Of a stretch of DNA of 64,000 bases, positions 53,101 to 61,616 are shown in pieces (position 1 is the stretch's first letter; every line of letters begins with the position of its first letter). Made by a program: the position numbers and the translations under genes. The DNA is from Lacrimispora amygdalina. GTDB taxonomy: Bacteria; Bacillota; Clostridia; Lachnospirales; Lachnospiraceae. Under the pieces are notes generated by a model. That model was not told the origin of the DNA. It did not search any database and saw nothing but the letters and a program-made list of their open reading frames with translations. The stretch lies in assembly GCF_003432035.1 (NCBI RefSeq), contig NZ_QOHO01000073.1:1-64000 (forward strand), written 5' to 3'.

Positions 53101-54243
53101 ACCCCTGTGGAGATCTCCAATGCCGCCATTACCGCCCATACCACCGCCGATAATACCGGTTGCTGCAATACTTCCTCCATAGATAGTGATGCTGCTGCTG
53201 CCGCCCGTACCTCCGTCGCTGCCCAAGTCACCTCTGCCGCCAGTTCCACCAATTCCGCCGCCAATTCCAGTTGCGGTAATAATTCCTCTATAGATAGCGA
53301 CAGTACTATCTCCTCCTTTTCCTCCGATTCCTCCAATTCCTTCTACGTCTCCGCCTGCGCCGCCGCCAATACCAGTTCCACCTATGTTACCAGCAGCATT
53401 GATAATACCTCCATAGATGGTTACATTACTTTCTCCTCCTGAGTAGCCGCCCACGTCGCCTAAACCACCACCAATACCAGCACCCCTGATGGTACTGGTT
53501 GCGGTAATACTTCCTCCATAAATCGTTACCGTACCGTCTCCTCCATCTGTGCCGTTGCCTTTGCCGCCGCCAATTCCAGCAGCACCTCCCAAACCAGATG
53601 CAGTAATGCTTCCTCCATGGACAATAACCGTACCGTCTCCTCCGTCTCCTGCTCCGCCGATTCCGGCTCCACCGTTCCCGCCGTTTGCGGTAATACTGCC
53701 TCCATTCACAGTTATAATACCACTATCAGAACCTGTGGCTAATGCACCCCCGATACCAGCACCAAAGAGTCCTCCGGTTACTTCCAGAACATTATTTCCG
53801 CTTTCTTCAGTTATGATGAGGGAAGCTGTCTTTGGTACCTGCAGCCCCGCATAGTAATTAGAACTTTTTAATTTATTTGCTCCCTTAAGTGTCAGATTGA
53901 CCGAAGCATTATTCTCAACTGAAAATGCGCAGGCTGGTGCGTTAATGTTAATATTCTCAATAGTAACAGATACATTACTGCCGCTTTTTACCGTAATGGT
54001 ATTTCCGGTTTCAGTGGATACAGATTGACTGATATTGAACACAGTATGATTTGTCGTTGCTGTTATTGTATCTGATCCACAAGTAACCGTACTCCCATCA
54101 ATTATTATATCTCCAGTACTGATATCAAGGTAGATCTGAGTTTCTGCCCCACTGGTTATTATCCCTCCCAGTGGAGTTCCTCCATTTACCGCCAGTAAAG
54201 CTGCCAGCACAATGGAGGCTGCTTTTTTTAATATATTTTTCAT
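50200..54243 (-). CDS. Large S-layer-anchored surface protein with Gly-rich repeats
   Basis: 1347 aa. Signal peptide (MKNILKKAASIVLAALLAVN). A region of roughly 45 to 460 has beta-helix-like repeats of the form VTIYGGSITATG-GGAGIGGG. Then come a Big_5-like domain (LTIIFNKDMDP), an Ala-Thr-Pro-Ser tandem linker (ATPSIATPSIATPSVA), a fibronectin type III domain, a beta-rich region, two to three SLH motifs (RYTDISSHWAKDYIEYAAD, LTRAQFSAMVYRYACRM) and a C-terminal cell-wall-binding repeat (KWLKINGKWYYFYSDGIMA). Probably a wall-attached carbohydrate-binding protein or adhesin. Start set by AAAAAAGGAGCTGGCT. The upstream kinase/regulator pair may control it. Confidence 0.88.
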   Translation of the reverse strand: MKNILKKAASIVLAALLAVNGGTPLGGIITSGAETQIYLDISTGDIIIDGSTVTCGSDTITATTNHTVFNISQSVSTETGNTITVKSGSNVSVTIENININAPACAFSVENNASVNLTLKGANKLKSSNYYAGLQVPKTASLIITEESGNNVLEVTGGLFGAGIGGALATGSDSGIITVNGGSITANGGNGGAGIGGAGDGGDGTVIVHGGSITASGLGGAAGIGGGKGNGTDGGDGTVTIYGGSITATSTIRGAGIGGGLGDVGGYSGGESNVTIYGGIINAAGNIGGTGIGGGAGGDVEGIGGIGGKGGDSTVAIYRGIITATGIGGGIGGTGGRGDLGSDGGTGGSSSITIYGGSIAATGIIGGGMGGNGGIGDLHRGGNGGTSGSSSITINGGNISANGDIGSGMGGMGGVGFSCPNGYNGSVGSITVTINGGSINGTIQGTPKNSNNSDLLQTIVTLTDSSSSPVKDSQIISLVSDPLYDYGIKDVKTDNNGKIYLYLPADTAVTKADTFTNTFAGHAQSGYSDTLTDLRVTGVTPCDSNSLINGDLTIIFNKDMDPEPGSVSLIKSDNTQVTLDKMKGIWKDSKTYLIPYTGLSYGTAYTVNISGFKDAGRVIMMSDSTHILTTEPDPALPSVSPDSLTIPKGSSAELTVSFGQGSKAATMAWIESDDNSVIAIRKLKSATPSQAIAATPSIATPSIATPSVAAPNTASKATPSSAEKATPSQAGTQILKLTSPGSILVTGKDTGDAYLTIIFNDGEQTSTTIPVSVLLPAPAWPSKSILTASGITDTEATLTWTGANDNTEISGYKIYQDGELIGFTDASISSYTVEGLSPSTQYHFQVQAGNDDDVWTIDGPSLVVTTLSSDYSDSDGRDYESHTSDNTAPVNVSAALSSVPAQNGQASTIVSKQIIEELIASAIEKARNQGKAADHIGISLNIRTLAGTTALSVTLPQSVTQRLAQSKVEQLEICSSLFSLTFDRESLAEFTRQVTGDLTLSITPAGRLSGEGGAITGQRPVFHVSLSYMREGKTVFITSLGSGRALLSIPYVPADDEETGCLYAVYVDADSNVTRISDSVYDGSTKSVLFMTDHFSVYGIGYTEPLNRYTDISSHWAKDYIEYAADRGYLKGTTDTKFEPDAPMTLGEWKASLDALSGTDTGSLIAGAGESPDQTVNRQESAVFFLNFTKSLGQILPAAREVTAFRDNIKIDSTCEEAVSIMQQAGIMSGMEDNCFKPKETLTRAQFSAMVYRYACRMLSPSTAQGFSLNDSGQWMFFKEGRAVKGWYPLDAGGNTRYYYFDSCATMATGKWLKINGKWYYFYSDGIMAVNTIIDGYNVNDAGVMEE
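52070..52200 (-). repeat. Tandem ATPS-type repeats inside the surface-protein gene
   Basis: Imperfect short tandem repeats encode ATPSIATPSIATPSVAAPN and related units, a flexible Pro/Thr/Ala linker that may be glycosylated and may vary in copy number. Confidence 0.65.
52950..53790 (-). repeat. Gly-rich repeat array inside the surface-protein gene
   Basis: Roughly 60-110-nt degenerate repeats encode VTIYGGSITATG and GGAGIGGG elements, about nine copies, giving a Gly-rich beta-helical region. Confidence 0.65.
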
Positions 54244-54362
54244 AGCCAGCTCCTTTTTTACTGTCCCAACCGGGTCACTCCTAAAATTGGTAAAATTACC
54301 TAATGTTATCATAAGAGTATTTCTGATTCTGTACCAGTGGCTAAATGGCTACTTTTTCGGAA

Positions 54363-55004
54363 TTATAAAATATTTGACTCCCTTGCTTTTTGTACGGCAC
54401 TGAGTTTGTTGTTAACACTAAGCTTTGAATAAATGCTGGACAGATATTTTTTAACAGAGGAGACAGAGAGATACAATCTTTCCGCAATTTCGCGCTGAGT
54501 TAACCCCTCTGACAGCAGAGTCAGTACCTGTGTTTCCCGCTCATTTAATGAAATATCCGGTAATCGCTTTATTACAGGGGAAATCTGTGGTTTTCCATAG
54601 AGGGAAAGAATAAGCTCTGCATAGGAAAGCTGTTCTTTCCGTATGATTTCAGTATGTATCTTTTCTGCAAGCTTTAAAAACCGTTCTTCCTTTATTGGCT
54701 TCATTACATAATCCAAAGCGTTCAGTTCAAATGCCTTTACTGCGTAATGATTCCATCCTGTTACAAAAACAACCATAACTTCTGGTTGAATTTCAAGCAG
54801 CTTTTCTGCAAAGCTTAAACCATCCATCTCAGGCATTTCAATATCGATAAATGCCACCTGTGGGGAGAGGGAGGCAGCATCCTCTAACGCTTGAATGGGA
54901 TTCATATATTTTCCTGATACCTGCATAAAACCGGTTTTCTCAACTAGTTCACAGACCTCCTCAAGGTTGTACCATTCATCATCCAGGACAATTGTCTTAA
55001 TCAT
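54363..55004 (-). CDS. Response regulator with LuxR-type helix-turn-helix
   Basis: 213 aa. Receiver (1-120): acidic DDE near residue 8, phospho-Asp in VAFIDIEMPEMDG, conserved Lys in YVMKPIKEERF. LuxR/NarL helix-turn-helix at 145-205 (LNERETQVLTLLSEGLTQRE, LSVSSVKKYLSSIYSKL). Overlaps the upstream histidine kinase gene by 8 nt; GAAAGGGGGCTGCATA sets the start. The surface-protein gene begins 120 nt downstream and is the nearest candidate target. Confidence 0.9.
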   Translation of the reverse strand: MIKTIVLDDEWYNLEEVCELVEKTGFMQVSGKYMNPIQALEDAASLSPQVAFIDIEMPEMDGLSFAEKLLEIQPEVMVVFVTGWNHYAVKAFELNALDYVMKPIKEERFLKLAEKIHTEIIRKEQLSYAELILSLYGKPQISPVIKRLPDISLNERETQVLTLLSEGLTQREIAERLYLSVSSVKKYLSSIYSKLSVNNKLSAVQKARESNIL

Positions 55005-56700
55005 TATGCAGCCCCCTTTCTGAAAAAGTTGTTTCATATATAAAGAAAACGACCTTTGTTCCGGATCCCGGCTCGCTGGTAATTGTAAGCCCCTGTCCAT
55101 AATGCTTCAGCAGCCGTCTGTGGATGTTGGACAGACCGATGCTATGATGGGCATCTATACCAGAGAGCAATGTGTTAAGTTTTTCTTCGCTTATTCCCAC
55201 TCCATCGTCCCTGACCTCGAACCGGAACCCGTTACCTTCTGCACGGATGGTAAGCCAGACGTTTCCCATACCGGCTTTTTTTAGAATACCATGACGAAGG
55301 GCATTTTCCACCAACGGCTGAAGCACCAGTCTTGGAATATAGATAGAAGGAACAGGACCATACTCCATATGAAAACAAAGCCGTTCCCGGAATCGTGCCT
55401 TTTCGATAGATACATAGGTATGGACGCTTTCCAGTTCCTTTTCCAACAGAACCATGGGGGAATTGCTGTCAAAATAATAGCAGTTTGCAAGATGCTCCCC
55501 CAACTCGGCAATTAGCGTTTTTGCCTCTTTAGGATTTCTTGTGATCATGGAGCCTATGACGCTGAGCGTATTGTTAAGAAAATGAGGCTTGATCTGGGCC
55601 TGTAAAAAAGAAAGCTCGCTGGTTTCTGCCTGATCAATGGCCTTTAAGGCAATGTTTTCCAGACTCTTTTGTTTTTCTACAAACAAGGTGATATCTGTGA
55701 TGGTAAGAACCTTTCCTATTTCAAGAGCATCATCGATCATGACCTTGGTTACCTCTGCCTGGTAGTGTCTCTCTGTGCTTTCATCCGTCAGGCTGTAAGT
55801 AAATACCGGGCTCTCCCCATATATGCCACTCAATTCCGGGTGGTTTTTTGTAAACAGACGGAGGGTATAATGATGAAGCCGGTCCTTTAGATCGGGATAA
55901 AGTTTTGTGATAGAGTCATTGGCATCAACAATCTGGTCAGCTAGGTCAACAATAATAACGCCTTCCTTTGACCGCCTGAATACGATTGCAGTTGCAATGG
56001 GTATGGTATCAAAGATGCGGAATTTGAAAATCCCCAGCATATATAGAATGCCAGAGATGATGGAAACCACTGGAAAATAGTCAATGCCCAGATAATTCGT
56101 ATTTGTTGCAATCAGGTATACCGTTATCCATGGGATGACAGAAGCTATCATCATTATAAAATAACCGTACCGGTGAAGCCGGGGAGATCGTATCAGCCCC
56201 CAGATATAAAAGAACATGGATATGGCTCCGATCAGTGTCCCGGATGCCACCATCAGCATGTATAACGGTTCTTTTGTGGAAAGGATGACCCAAAAGTGAC
56301 CGTTACTTACGAAGTTGTAAGAGGATATGTACTGATGGTGGAGGTGATTGGTGAAAAAAACAAGATAATATAAGGCAGGGTGCAACATTCCTATGTATTT
56401 AGCCTTTCGGACAATCCCTTTCGGCACCTCCGAATATTCAAGACTCAGCATCATCCAGAAATAATGCTGTAAAGGCATGGAGAAATGCTGGATATAGAAC
56501 CAGAACAATGCCGCAGACAGTGTTAGCGAATTGATTTCTGCCATATAGGAAAAATTGCTGACAACGGTTGCCACAAGCAACAGGATAAAGTATCCGGCGC
56601 CCGGCATACTGCATCGCTTGCCTGCATATCTAATCAGCAGAAGGGCGCAGATAACCGAGGATAAAAGCAATAGGGTAAATAGTAACCTGACCATGTCCAT
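54997..56700 (-). CDS. 7TM sensor histidine kinase (LytS/YesM-like core)
   Basis: 567 aa. Seven to eight N-terminal membrane helices (1-235, HisK_N-7TM type), a PAS-like region (about 245-345), then the His_kinase domain with the phospho-His in FLQAQIKPHFLNNTLSV, and an HATPase_c domain (NALRHGILKKAG, RDDGVGISEEKL, SIGLSNIHRRL). It phosphorylates the response regulator encoded in overlap downstream. The signal is unknown; the 7TM domain usually senses a small ligand at the membrane. GGAGTGAACATAA precedes the ATG. Confidence 0.92.
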   Translation of the reverse strand: MDMVRLLFTLLLLSSVICALLLIRYAGKRCSMPGAGYFILLLVATVVSNFSYMAEINSLTLSAALFWFYIQHFSMPLQHYFWMMLSLEYSEVPKGIVRKAKYIGMLHPALYYLVFFTNHLHHQYISSYNFVSNGHFWVILSTKEPLYMLMVASGTLIGAISMFFYIWGLIRSPRLHRYGYFIMMIASVIPWITVYLIATNTNYLGIDYFPVVSIISGILYMLGIFKFRIFDTIPIATAIVFRRSKEGVIIVDLADQIVDANDSITKLYPDLKDRLHHYTLRLFTKNHPELSGIYGESPVFTYSLTDESTERHYQAEVTKVMIDDALEIGKVLTITDITLFVEKQKSLENIALKAIDQAETSELSFLQAQIKPHFLNNTLSVIGSMITRNPKEAKTLIAELGEHLANCYYFDSNSPMVLLEKELESVHTYVSIEKARFRERLCFHMEYGPVPSIYIPRLVLQPLVENALRHGILKKAGMGNVWLTIRAEGNGFRFEVRDDGVGISEEKLNTLLSGIDAHHSIGLSNIHRRLLKHYGQGLTITSEPGSGTKVVFFIYETTFSERGLHND

Positions 56701-56891
56701 TTATGTTCACTCCTTCTAGTAGATGAACTAATCATAACATTTGAATTGGAAATAGACAATTACCTTGTTGTTTACCTGGTTATATAGTTACAAGAAATCA
56801 GGAATATGAAATAATGTCTGTTATCTATTGAATCATGACCAATCGTCTTTTATAATTGTAATATTGAGTTTTTGGAAGGAGAATGATACGA

Positions 56892-57212
56892 ATGGATGAA
56901 AGTTACATACCGATAAGGCTTAAACAGCTTCGGACAAAAAAGGGGATATCTGCCACTGAGATGAGTCTTTTGATGGGACAGACGGATAATTACATCAGCG
57001 ATATAGAATCAAAATACACCACACCGTCTATGGAACATGTTTTATTAATCTGTGAATTTTTCGGGATATCACCAGGGGAGTTTTTTGATGAAGAGAATGC
57101 AAATCCCCTCCTGCTTCATAAACTGATTTCAGAACTGACGCCATTAAATGACCAGGACTTTGACAATCTATTTAACCTTCTTTTAGAGGGTCAGAAAAAA
57201 TTGAAAAATTAG
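56892..57212 (+). CDS. XRE-family transcriptional regulator
   Basis: 106 aa. Helix-turn-helix at about residues 8-62 (RLKQLRTKKGISATEMSLLM, DNYISDIESKYTTPSMEHVL). Short C-terminal helix region. Orientation is opposite to the flanking genes. AAGGAGA lies before two ATGs (56883 and 56892); spacing favours the second. Target genes unknown. Confidence 0.85.
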   Translation: MDESYIPIRLKQLRTKKGISATEMSLLMGQTDNYISDIESKYTTPSMEHVLLICEFFGISPGEFFDEENANPLLLHKLISELTPLNDQDFDNLFNLLLEGQKKLKN

Positions 57213-57220
57213 CGGCATAA

Positions 57221-57264
57221 AAAAGCGGGAAAACGGATCGTTATTGATTCCAGTCTCCCGCTTC
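57221..57264. terminator. Terminator between XRE gene and sbcC
   Basis: AAGCGGGA (57223-57230) pairs with TCCCGCTT (57255-57262). On the minus strand it is followed by TTTTTTA, so it mainly serves sbcC; it may act in both directions. Confidence 0.65.
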
Positions 57265-57273
57265 CAACACTTA

Positions 57274-60200
57274 TCAAATGGATATTACGTGATCAAAATC
57301 CCACCGGATTGTGCTGCCGCTCTCATTCTTCGTAACCAACAGCTTCTTATCAATCTGTTCTTTCAGTTCACTTACATGAGAGATAATCCCAATCAGCCTG
57401 TGTTCTCCCGCCAGTTCCAGAAGGATCCGCACGGCTCTTAATCTGGATTCCTCATCTAAAGATCCGAAACCTTCATCAATAAACATGGCATCCATCCGCA
57501 CATTTCCTGCCGTTCTCTGAATAATATCCGCCATCCCCAAAGCCATCGCAAGAGCTGCCATAAAGGATTCTCCGCCAGACAATGTTTTCACATCACGTAT
57601 CTGACCGGTTGCCAGGCTGTACACATCAAGATCCAGTCCAACCTCGCCCTGCTTTCCTAAAGAGTTCAAATCCCGGCACTGCAGAAGGAACTGGCCGTCA
57701 GACATGATCTTTAACCGTTTATTTGCAGCATGGACCATCTGATTAAAGTACTGGCGCTGTACATAGGTCTGGAAATCCAGACTGACCGAAAGCTTTCCAT
57801 TGGCTGTCTGGTTTAAACTGTGGTACAGCTGATATTGCTTTTCCAGCTCTTTCCGTTCCTTCCAAAGCTTCTTTAAATTGCTTTCTGCCCGTTCTGCACG
57901 GCTTTTGATCCCTGCAATTTCTGCCGATTTCAGCTGCAGAATCTTTTGCTCTTCCCGTAAGGTATCTGCTTCTTCCTCCCAAATTGAAGTATCGATTCGT
58001 TCCCGGCCTTTTGTCTCATCTTTGTACTGATTAAAAATCGTTTCAGCAGTGAGACATGCTTCCTCGTAGCTCCTTATCTCCTGCTGCCAGGTTTTTCTCT
58101 GTTCAGATGGCATCTTTGCTTTCAGATAATCTTCTTCATCCGAAAATCCCAGCCTGCAAAGCTGTGAGAAGTAAGCTTCTTTTGCGCTCTCCTGTGCAGT
58201 TAAAAGCACCTCTCTGTTCTCTTTTAATGAAGCAAGACGGCCCCTCTTCTCCCGTTCCTCTTCCGATAGCAGAAGAAACGTTTCATTTGCTTCCTTTTCT
58301 GCCGAAAGCAGCAGATCTCTTTTGTTAATCAGCTTTTCCTGCTGGATTTTCGCCTGTCTCAAATCCGGATAGGGAAGTCTTTTTTCCAATTGCTCCCGCT
58401 GTGCAGACAGGGCGGAATTTTTCACTTTTTTATCCTGCCATGCACTCCGGAGTTCTTCTCTTTCCCTTTCCAGTACTGTTATACGGTTTAAATCCTTTAG
58501 TTTATTTTCTATCAGACTCTTTAAATTTTCTTCTGCTTTTCCGGCCTTTTTTTCTTCATCCTCTGCTTTTATCAACAGAAGATTTGTTTCTTTCTCTTTA
58601 ACAATTAACTGTTCTTCCAATGAATCCCAGTCACTGCAGGGACCAAGCAGCAGACCTGCCTCCTTTTTTATCAGTTCTTCCTGGTGGCGGCAGCTTTCCT
58701 GTTTTTTAACAGCCAGCAGTGCTGCTTCAGACCGGCTCTCATTTGCCTGGTCCCGTTTCATTCTGGCCTCATCTACCATTTCTGCAGTGATGCTCTCTCC
58801 GGAAAGCTCCGCTTTTTGAGGGTGATGGACAGAACCGCAGACAGGACAGGGCTTTCCCTCAATCAGGTTACCGGCCAGCAGGCCTGCCTGCTGGTTAAAA
58901 AAACTTTGATAGCGGGTGGAATATTGGAACTGGGCCTCTTCATATGCAGTCTGTGCGGCTTCTTCCGACCGCATGAGCCGGACCAGTTCAAGCTGGTCAG
59001 AACGAATCTGTTTTAAGGCCTGAAAAAGACTTTTTAAAGCCTCTTCCTTTCTCGTATACTCAGCTTTCAGCTGTCTTAGTTCCGGGAGTTTTGCGGCGGC
59101 GGCTGTTAAAAGTTCCTGCTGCATTTCATATTCTTTTAAGCGCAGGCTGACTCTTCCATACTCATTCTCTGCTTCCTCAAACCGTTTTTTTGACTCCTCT
59201 TCTTCGTTTTTTCTGATCTGGTACAGTTCTTCTGTTTTTCTCCATTCCTCATAAAGAGGCATGGAAGAATTCAGCCGGTCTAAAAGAATCGAAAGTTTTG
59301 GAACTTCATTTTGGGATGCATCCCGGCTTTCCATAGCTGCTTTCTTTGCCGCAGCCAGTATTTCCTCTGTTTTTTTAAGTTCTTCCTCAAGAACCTTTTC
59401 CCGCTTCAGAGCTGCTTCACAGTCACTTTTTTTATCCTTATACTGTATCTCTTTCGTATATGCTTTTTCAGCAAGTTCCCCTCTGGCAAGCTGGTATTTC
59501 TTCCTATTCCAGTCATCACTTTGAAACTTAAGCGCCTTTACACGGTCAGAAGCTTCCTGTAACCTGTCAAAAAGCCGGTTCTGCTCCAGGGCCAGATTTC
59601 GTTTGCTTTCCACACCGGAAAGAAGTTCACTGTTTTTCCCCCTCTCATCAGACAGCAGCTTTTCTTTATCACGGATTTCATTTAAAATGGCAGAAAGTCT
59701 GTTTATAATCTCTTCCGTTTTCGTCTCCGGAAATTCCAGCAGCTTAAGCCACTCATCTTCATGAATGCTGTCCTGTAACAGTTCCACATTTCCTGTCTCG
59801 TGAATGGTAAGCTTCCGGTTATCCTCCAGCTTTCCGGCATAAAAGTTATTTTTTTCCTTTAATTTATACTGGATCCGGCTGTAAATCCCTGTATTAAAAA
59901 TTCTGGAAAAGATCTCTTTTCTTTCCCTGGAGGCAGCGAGAAGAAGTTTTAAATAATCTCCCTGGGCAATCATCGCAATCTGGGAAAACTGGCTTAAGTC
60001 CACCCCGATAACCTCTTCAATCTTCTGGTTGATGTCACGGAGATTACCCGCAAATTCCAGACCAGTCGGAAGGATCAGGGAAGCTTTAGCAGGAACTGAG
60101 ATTTTAGTATACTCTCCGTCCTTATTCCTGCGTTTACTGATTCTTAAATAAGACGGGCTTCTGGTAATCTCATATATTTCCCCCTGCTCTAAAAAGCGTA

Positions 60201-60438
60201 AGGCAACATAGGTTTCCCTGTCCCCGTCTGCATACTGGCTGCGCATCATGGAGGGTTCTCTTCTTTGTCCGCTGGTTTCACCAAAAAGGGCAAAGGAAAC
60301 AGCATCAAAAATCGTAGTTTTTCCAGAACCGGTATCTCCGGTGATCAGAAAAATTCCATGTCCGGCTATTTCAAAATCTACCGTTTCCACATCTTTGTAG
60401 GAACCGAATGCCGACATCGTCAGTTTCAGAGGTTTCAT
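57274..60438 (-). CDS. sbcC: Exonuclease subunit SbcC
   Basis: 1054 aa SMC-like ATPase. Walker A ITGDTGSGKTTIFDAV near residue 33, long coiled coils (about 190-480 and 560-850), zinc hook CPVCGSVHHP in the middle, ABC signature LSGGESFMAALAMALGMAD and Walker B MDAMFIDEGFGSLDEE at the end. With SbcD it cuts DNA hairpins and double-strand ends. The start overlaps the sbcD stop (ATGA) after GGAGGAAGGATT. Confidence 0.95.
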   Translation of the reverse strand: MKPLKLTMSAFGSYKDVETVDFEIAGHGIFLITGDTGSGKTTIFDAVSFALFGETSGQRREPSMMRSQYADGDRETYVALRFLEQGEIYEITRSPSYLRISKRRNKDGEYTKISVPAKASLILPTGLEFAGNLRDINQKIEEVIGVDLSQFSQIAMIAQGDYLKLLLAASRERKEIFSRIFNTGIYSRIQYKLKEKNNFYAGKLEDNRKLTIHETGNVELLQDSIHEDEWLKLLEFPETKTEEIINRLSAILNEIRDKEKLLSDERGKNSELLSGVESKRNLALEQNRLFDRLQEASDRVKALKFQSDDWNRKKYQLARGELAEKAYTKEIQYKDKKSDCEAALKREKVLEEELKKTEEILAAAKKAAMESRDASQNEVPKLSILLDRLNSSMPLYEEWRKTEELYQIRKNEEEESKKRFEEAENEYGRVSLRLKEYEMQQELLTAAAAKLPELRQLKAEYTRKEEALKSLFQALKQIRSDQLELVRLMRSEEAAQTAYEEAQFQYSTRYQSFFNQQAGLLAGNLIEGKPCPVCGSVHHPQKAELSGESITAEMVDEARMKRDQANESRSEAALLAVKKQESCRHQEELIKKEAGLLLGPCSDWDSLEEQLIVKEKETNLLLIKAEDEEKKAGKAEENLKSLIENKLKDLNRITVLEREREELRSAWQDKKVKNSALSAQREQLEKRLPYPDLRQAKIQQEKLINKRDLLLSAEKEANETFLLLSEEEREKRGRLASLKENREVLLTAQESAKEAYFSQLCRLGFSDEEDYLKAKMPSEQRKTWQQEIRSYEEACLTAETIFNQYKDETKGRERIDTSIWEEEADTLREEQKILQLKSAEIAGIKSRAERAESNLKKLWKERKELEKQYQLYHSLNQTANGKLSVSLDFQTYVQRQYFNQMVHAANKRLKIMSDGQFLLQCRDLNSLGKQGEVGLDLDVYSLATGQIRDVKTLSGGESFMAALAMALGMADIIQRTAGNVRMDAMFIDEGFGSLDEESRLRAVRILLELAGEHRLIGIISHVSELKEQIDKKLLVTKNESGSTIRWDFDHVISI

Positions 60439-61604
60439 AATCCTTCCTCCTCCTTTGCTTCCTGAACAATTTTCTCCATGGCAAGATAAGCTTCCTCAGT
60501 CAGCTCTTCCCCGCTTACCGTCTTATAAAACTGCCGGAAGGCTTCCAGTGGATTTAAAACGGGTACCCGCTCCTCTTCCTCCATCATTTTTTCCCTGGTG
60601 CGCACATTGTCCACCTTCAGTTCCAGCAGATAATCGTAAACCTCCTTTAACTGTTCTCTGATCCGGTAAGGCTCCTCTTCATCCGTTAAGGTAACACTCA
60701 CAAAATCATGGCGGTTTTCATCGTCTGCGCGGCTTAAAACCTCATCTAAAGTACCTCTTTCCCGTCTCACATCCTGAAATCCCCGAAGAGGAAGAGCTTC
60801 AATGACAGGTTCCTCGCCTTTTGCTCCCATATGTATGACAGTGATTCCTTTCCTGTGGTGCTCCTCACTGACCGAATATTTAAAAGGCGTCCCACAGTAG
60901 CGGATCCAGTCCTTTGAGACCTTCTGGGGTCCGTGAAGATGCCCCAGAGCAACATAATCAAACGCCGGAAGTACGGAAATGTCCACCCGGTCCAGTCCTC
61001 CGGCCATAATGACCGCCTGCTCTGATTCACAGGTTTCCGGATTTGTGCTTCCCCCGGTGTAAAACTGATGGGACAGAAGGACATTTCGCTGCCCAGTATC
61101 TATGATTTCTCTTGCCAGAACCTCCCTGACGGCATTTTCATATCCTTCGGGCTGGCCGTCCGGAAAAAGATTTCTTACGTATCCAGGCTTTAAAAAAGGC
61201 AGCAGATAGAAATTAACCGGTCCTGATTCATCGGAAAGCACCACCTTTTTTAAGTACTCCTCCTGACTTTGAGGCGGCATCACTGACAAATGAATGGAAT
61301 GCTTTTCCAAAAATGAACCCGCATAGGAAAGTCTTTCGGGAGAATCATGATTTCCGGCTATGATCAGAACTGCCGGCTGCGGTCTGAGCATGGAAAGCGC
61401 ATCTAGAAATCCTCCGAATATCGTATAGGCTTCTGCTGAGGGAACTGTTTTATCATAAATATCACCGCAGATTAAAATTGCATCGGGTTTTTCCACAGCT
61501 GCATAGTCCACAATCTGGTTTAATACAGCTTTCTGGTTTTCCGTTAAGCTGTAACCGTTTAACTGTTTTCCGATATGTAAATCGGACAAATGAAAGAGTT
61601 TCAT
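60435..61604 (-). CDS. sbcD: Exonuclease subunit SbcD
   Basis: 389 aa Mre11-type metallophosphoesterase. Metal motifs LHLSDLHIGK-like opening, LICGDIYDK, IIAGNHDSPERLS, and ALGHLHGPQKV. Nuclease subunit of SbcCD, which resolves palindromic DNA structures. Precedes and overlaps sbcC; follows the oligogalacturonate-lyase-like gene by 12 nt with AGGGAGGAATAACG, so it may be transcribed with it. Confidence 0.95.
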   Translation of the reverse strand: MKLFHLSDLHIGKQLNGYSLTENQKAVLNQIVDYAAVEKPDAILICGDIYDKTVPSAEAYTIFGGFLDALSMLRPQPAVLIIAGNHDSPERLSYAGSFLEKHSIHLSVMPPQSQEEYLKKVVLSDESGPVNFYLLPFLKPGYVRNLFPDGQPEGYENAVREVLAREIIDTGQRNVLLSHQFYTGGSTNPETCESEQAVIMAGGLDRVDISVLPAFDYVALGHLHGPQKVSKDWIRYCGTPFKYSVSEEHHRKGITVIHMGAKGEEPVIEALPLRGFQDVRRERGTLDEVLSRADDENRHDFVSVTLTDEEEPYRIREQLKEVYDYLLELKVDNVRTREKMMEEEERVPVLNPLEAFRQFYKTVSGEELTEEAYLAMEKIVQEAKEEEGL

Positions 61605-61616
61605 CGTTATTCCTCC

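Noticed and set aside
53107-53442. Plus-strand Ala/Ser-rich ORF inside the surface-protein gene
   Set aside because: It mirrors the Gly-rich repeats of the minus-strand gene and has no ribosome site; a shadow frame.
52950-53790. Possible CRISPR array from the regular repeats
   Set aside because: The repeats are degenerate, lie in frame in one coding sequence and have no unique spacers.
57743-57982. Small ORFs within sbcC and sbcD
   Set aside because: Alternate frames of long, well-conserved genes.
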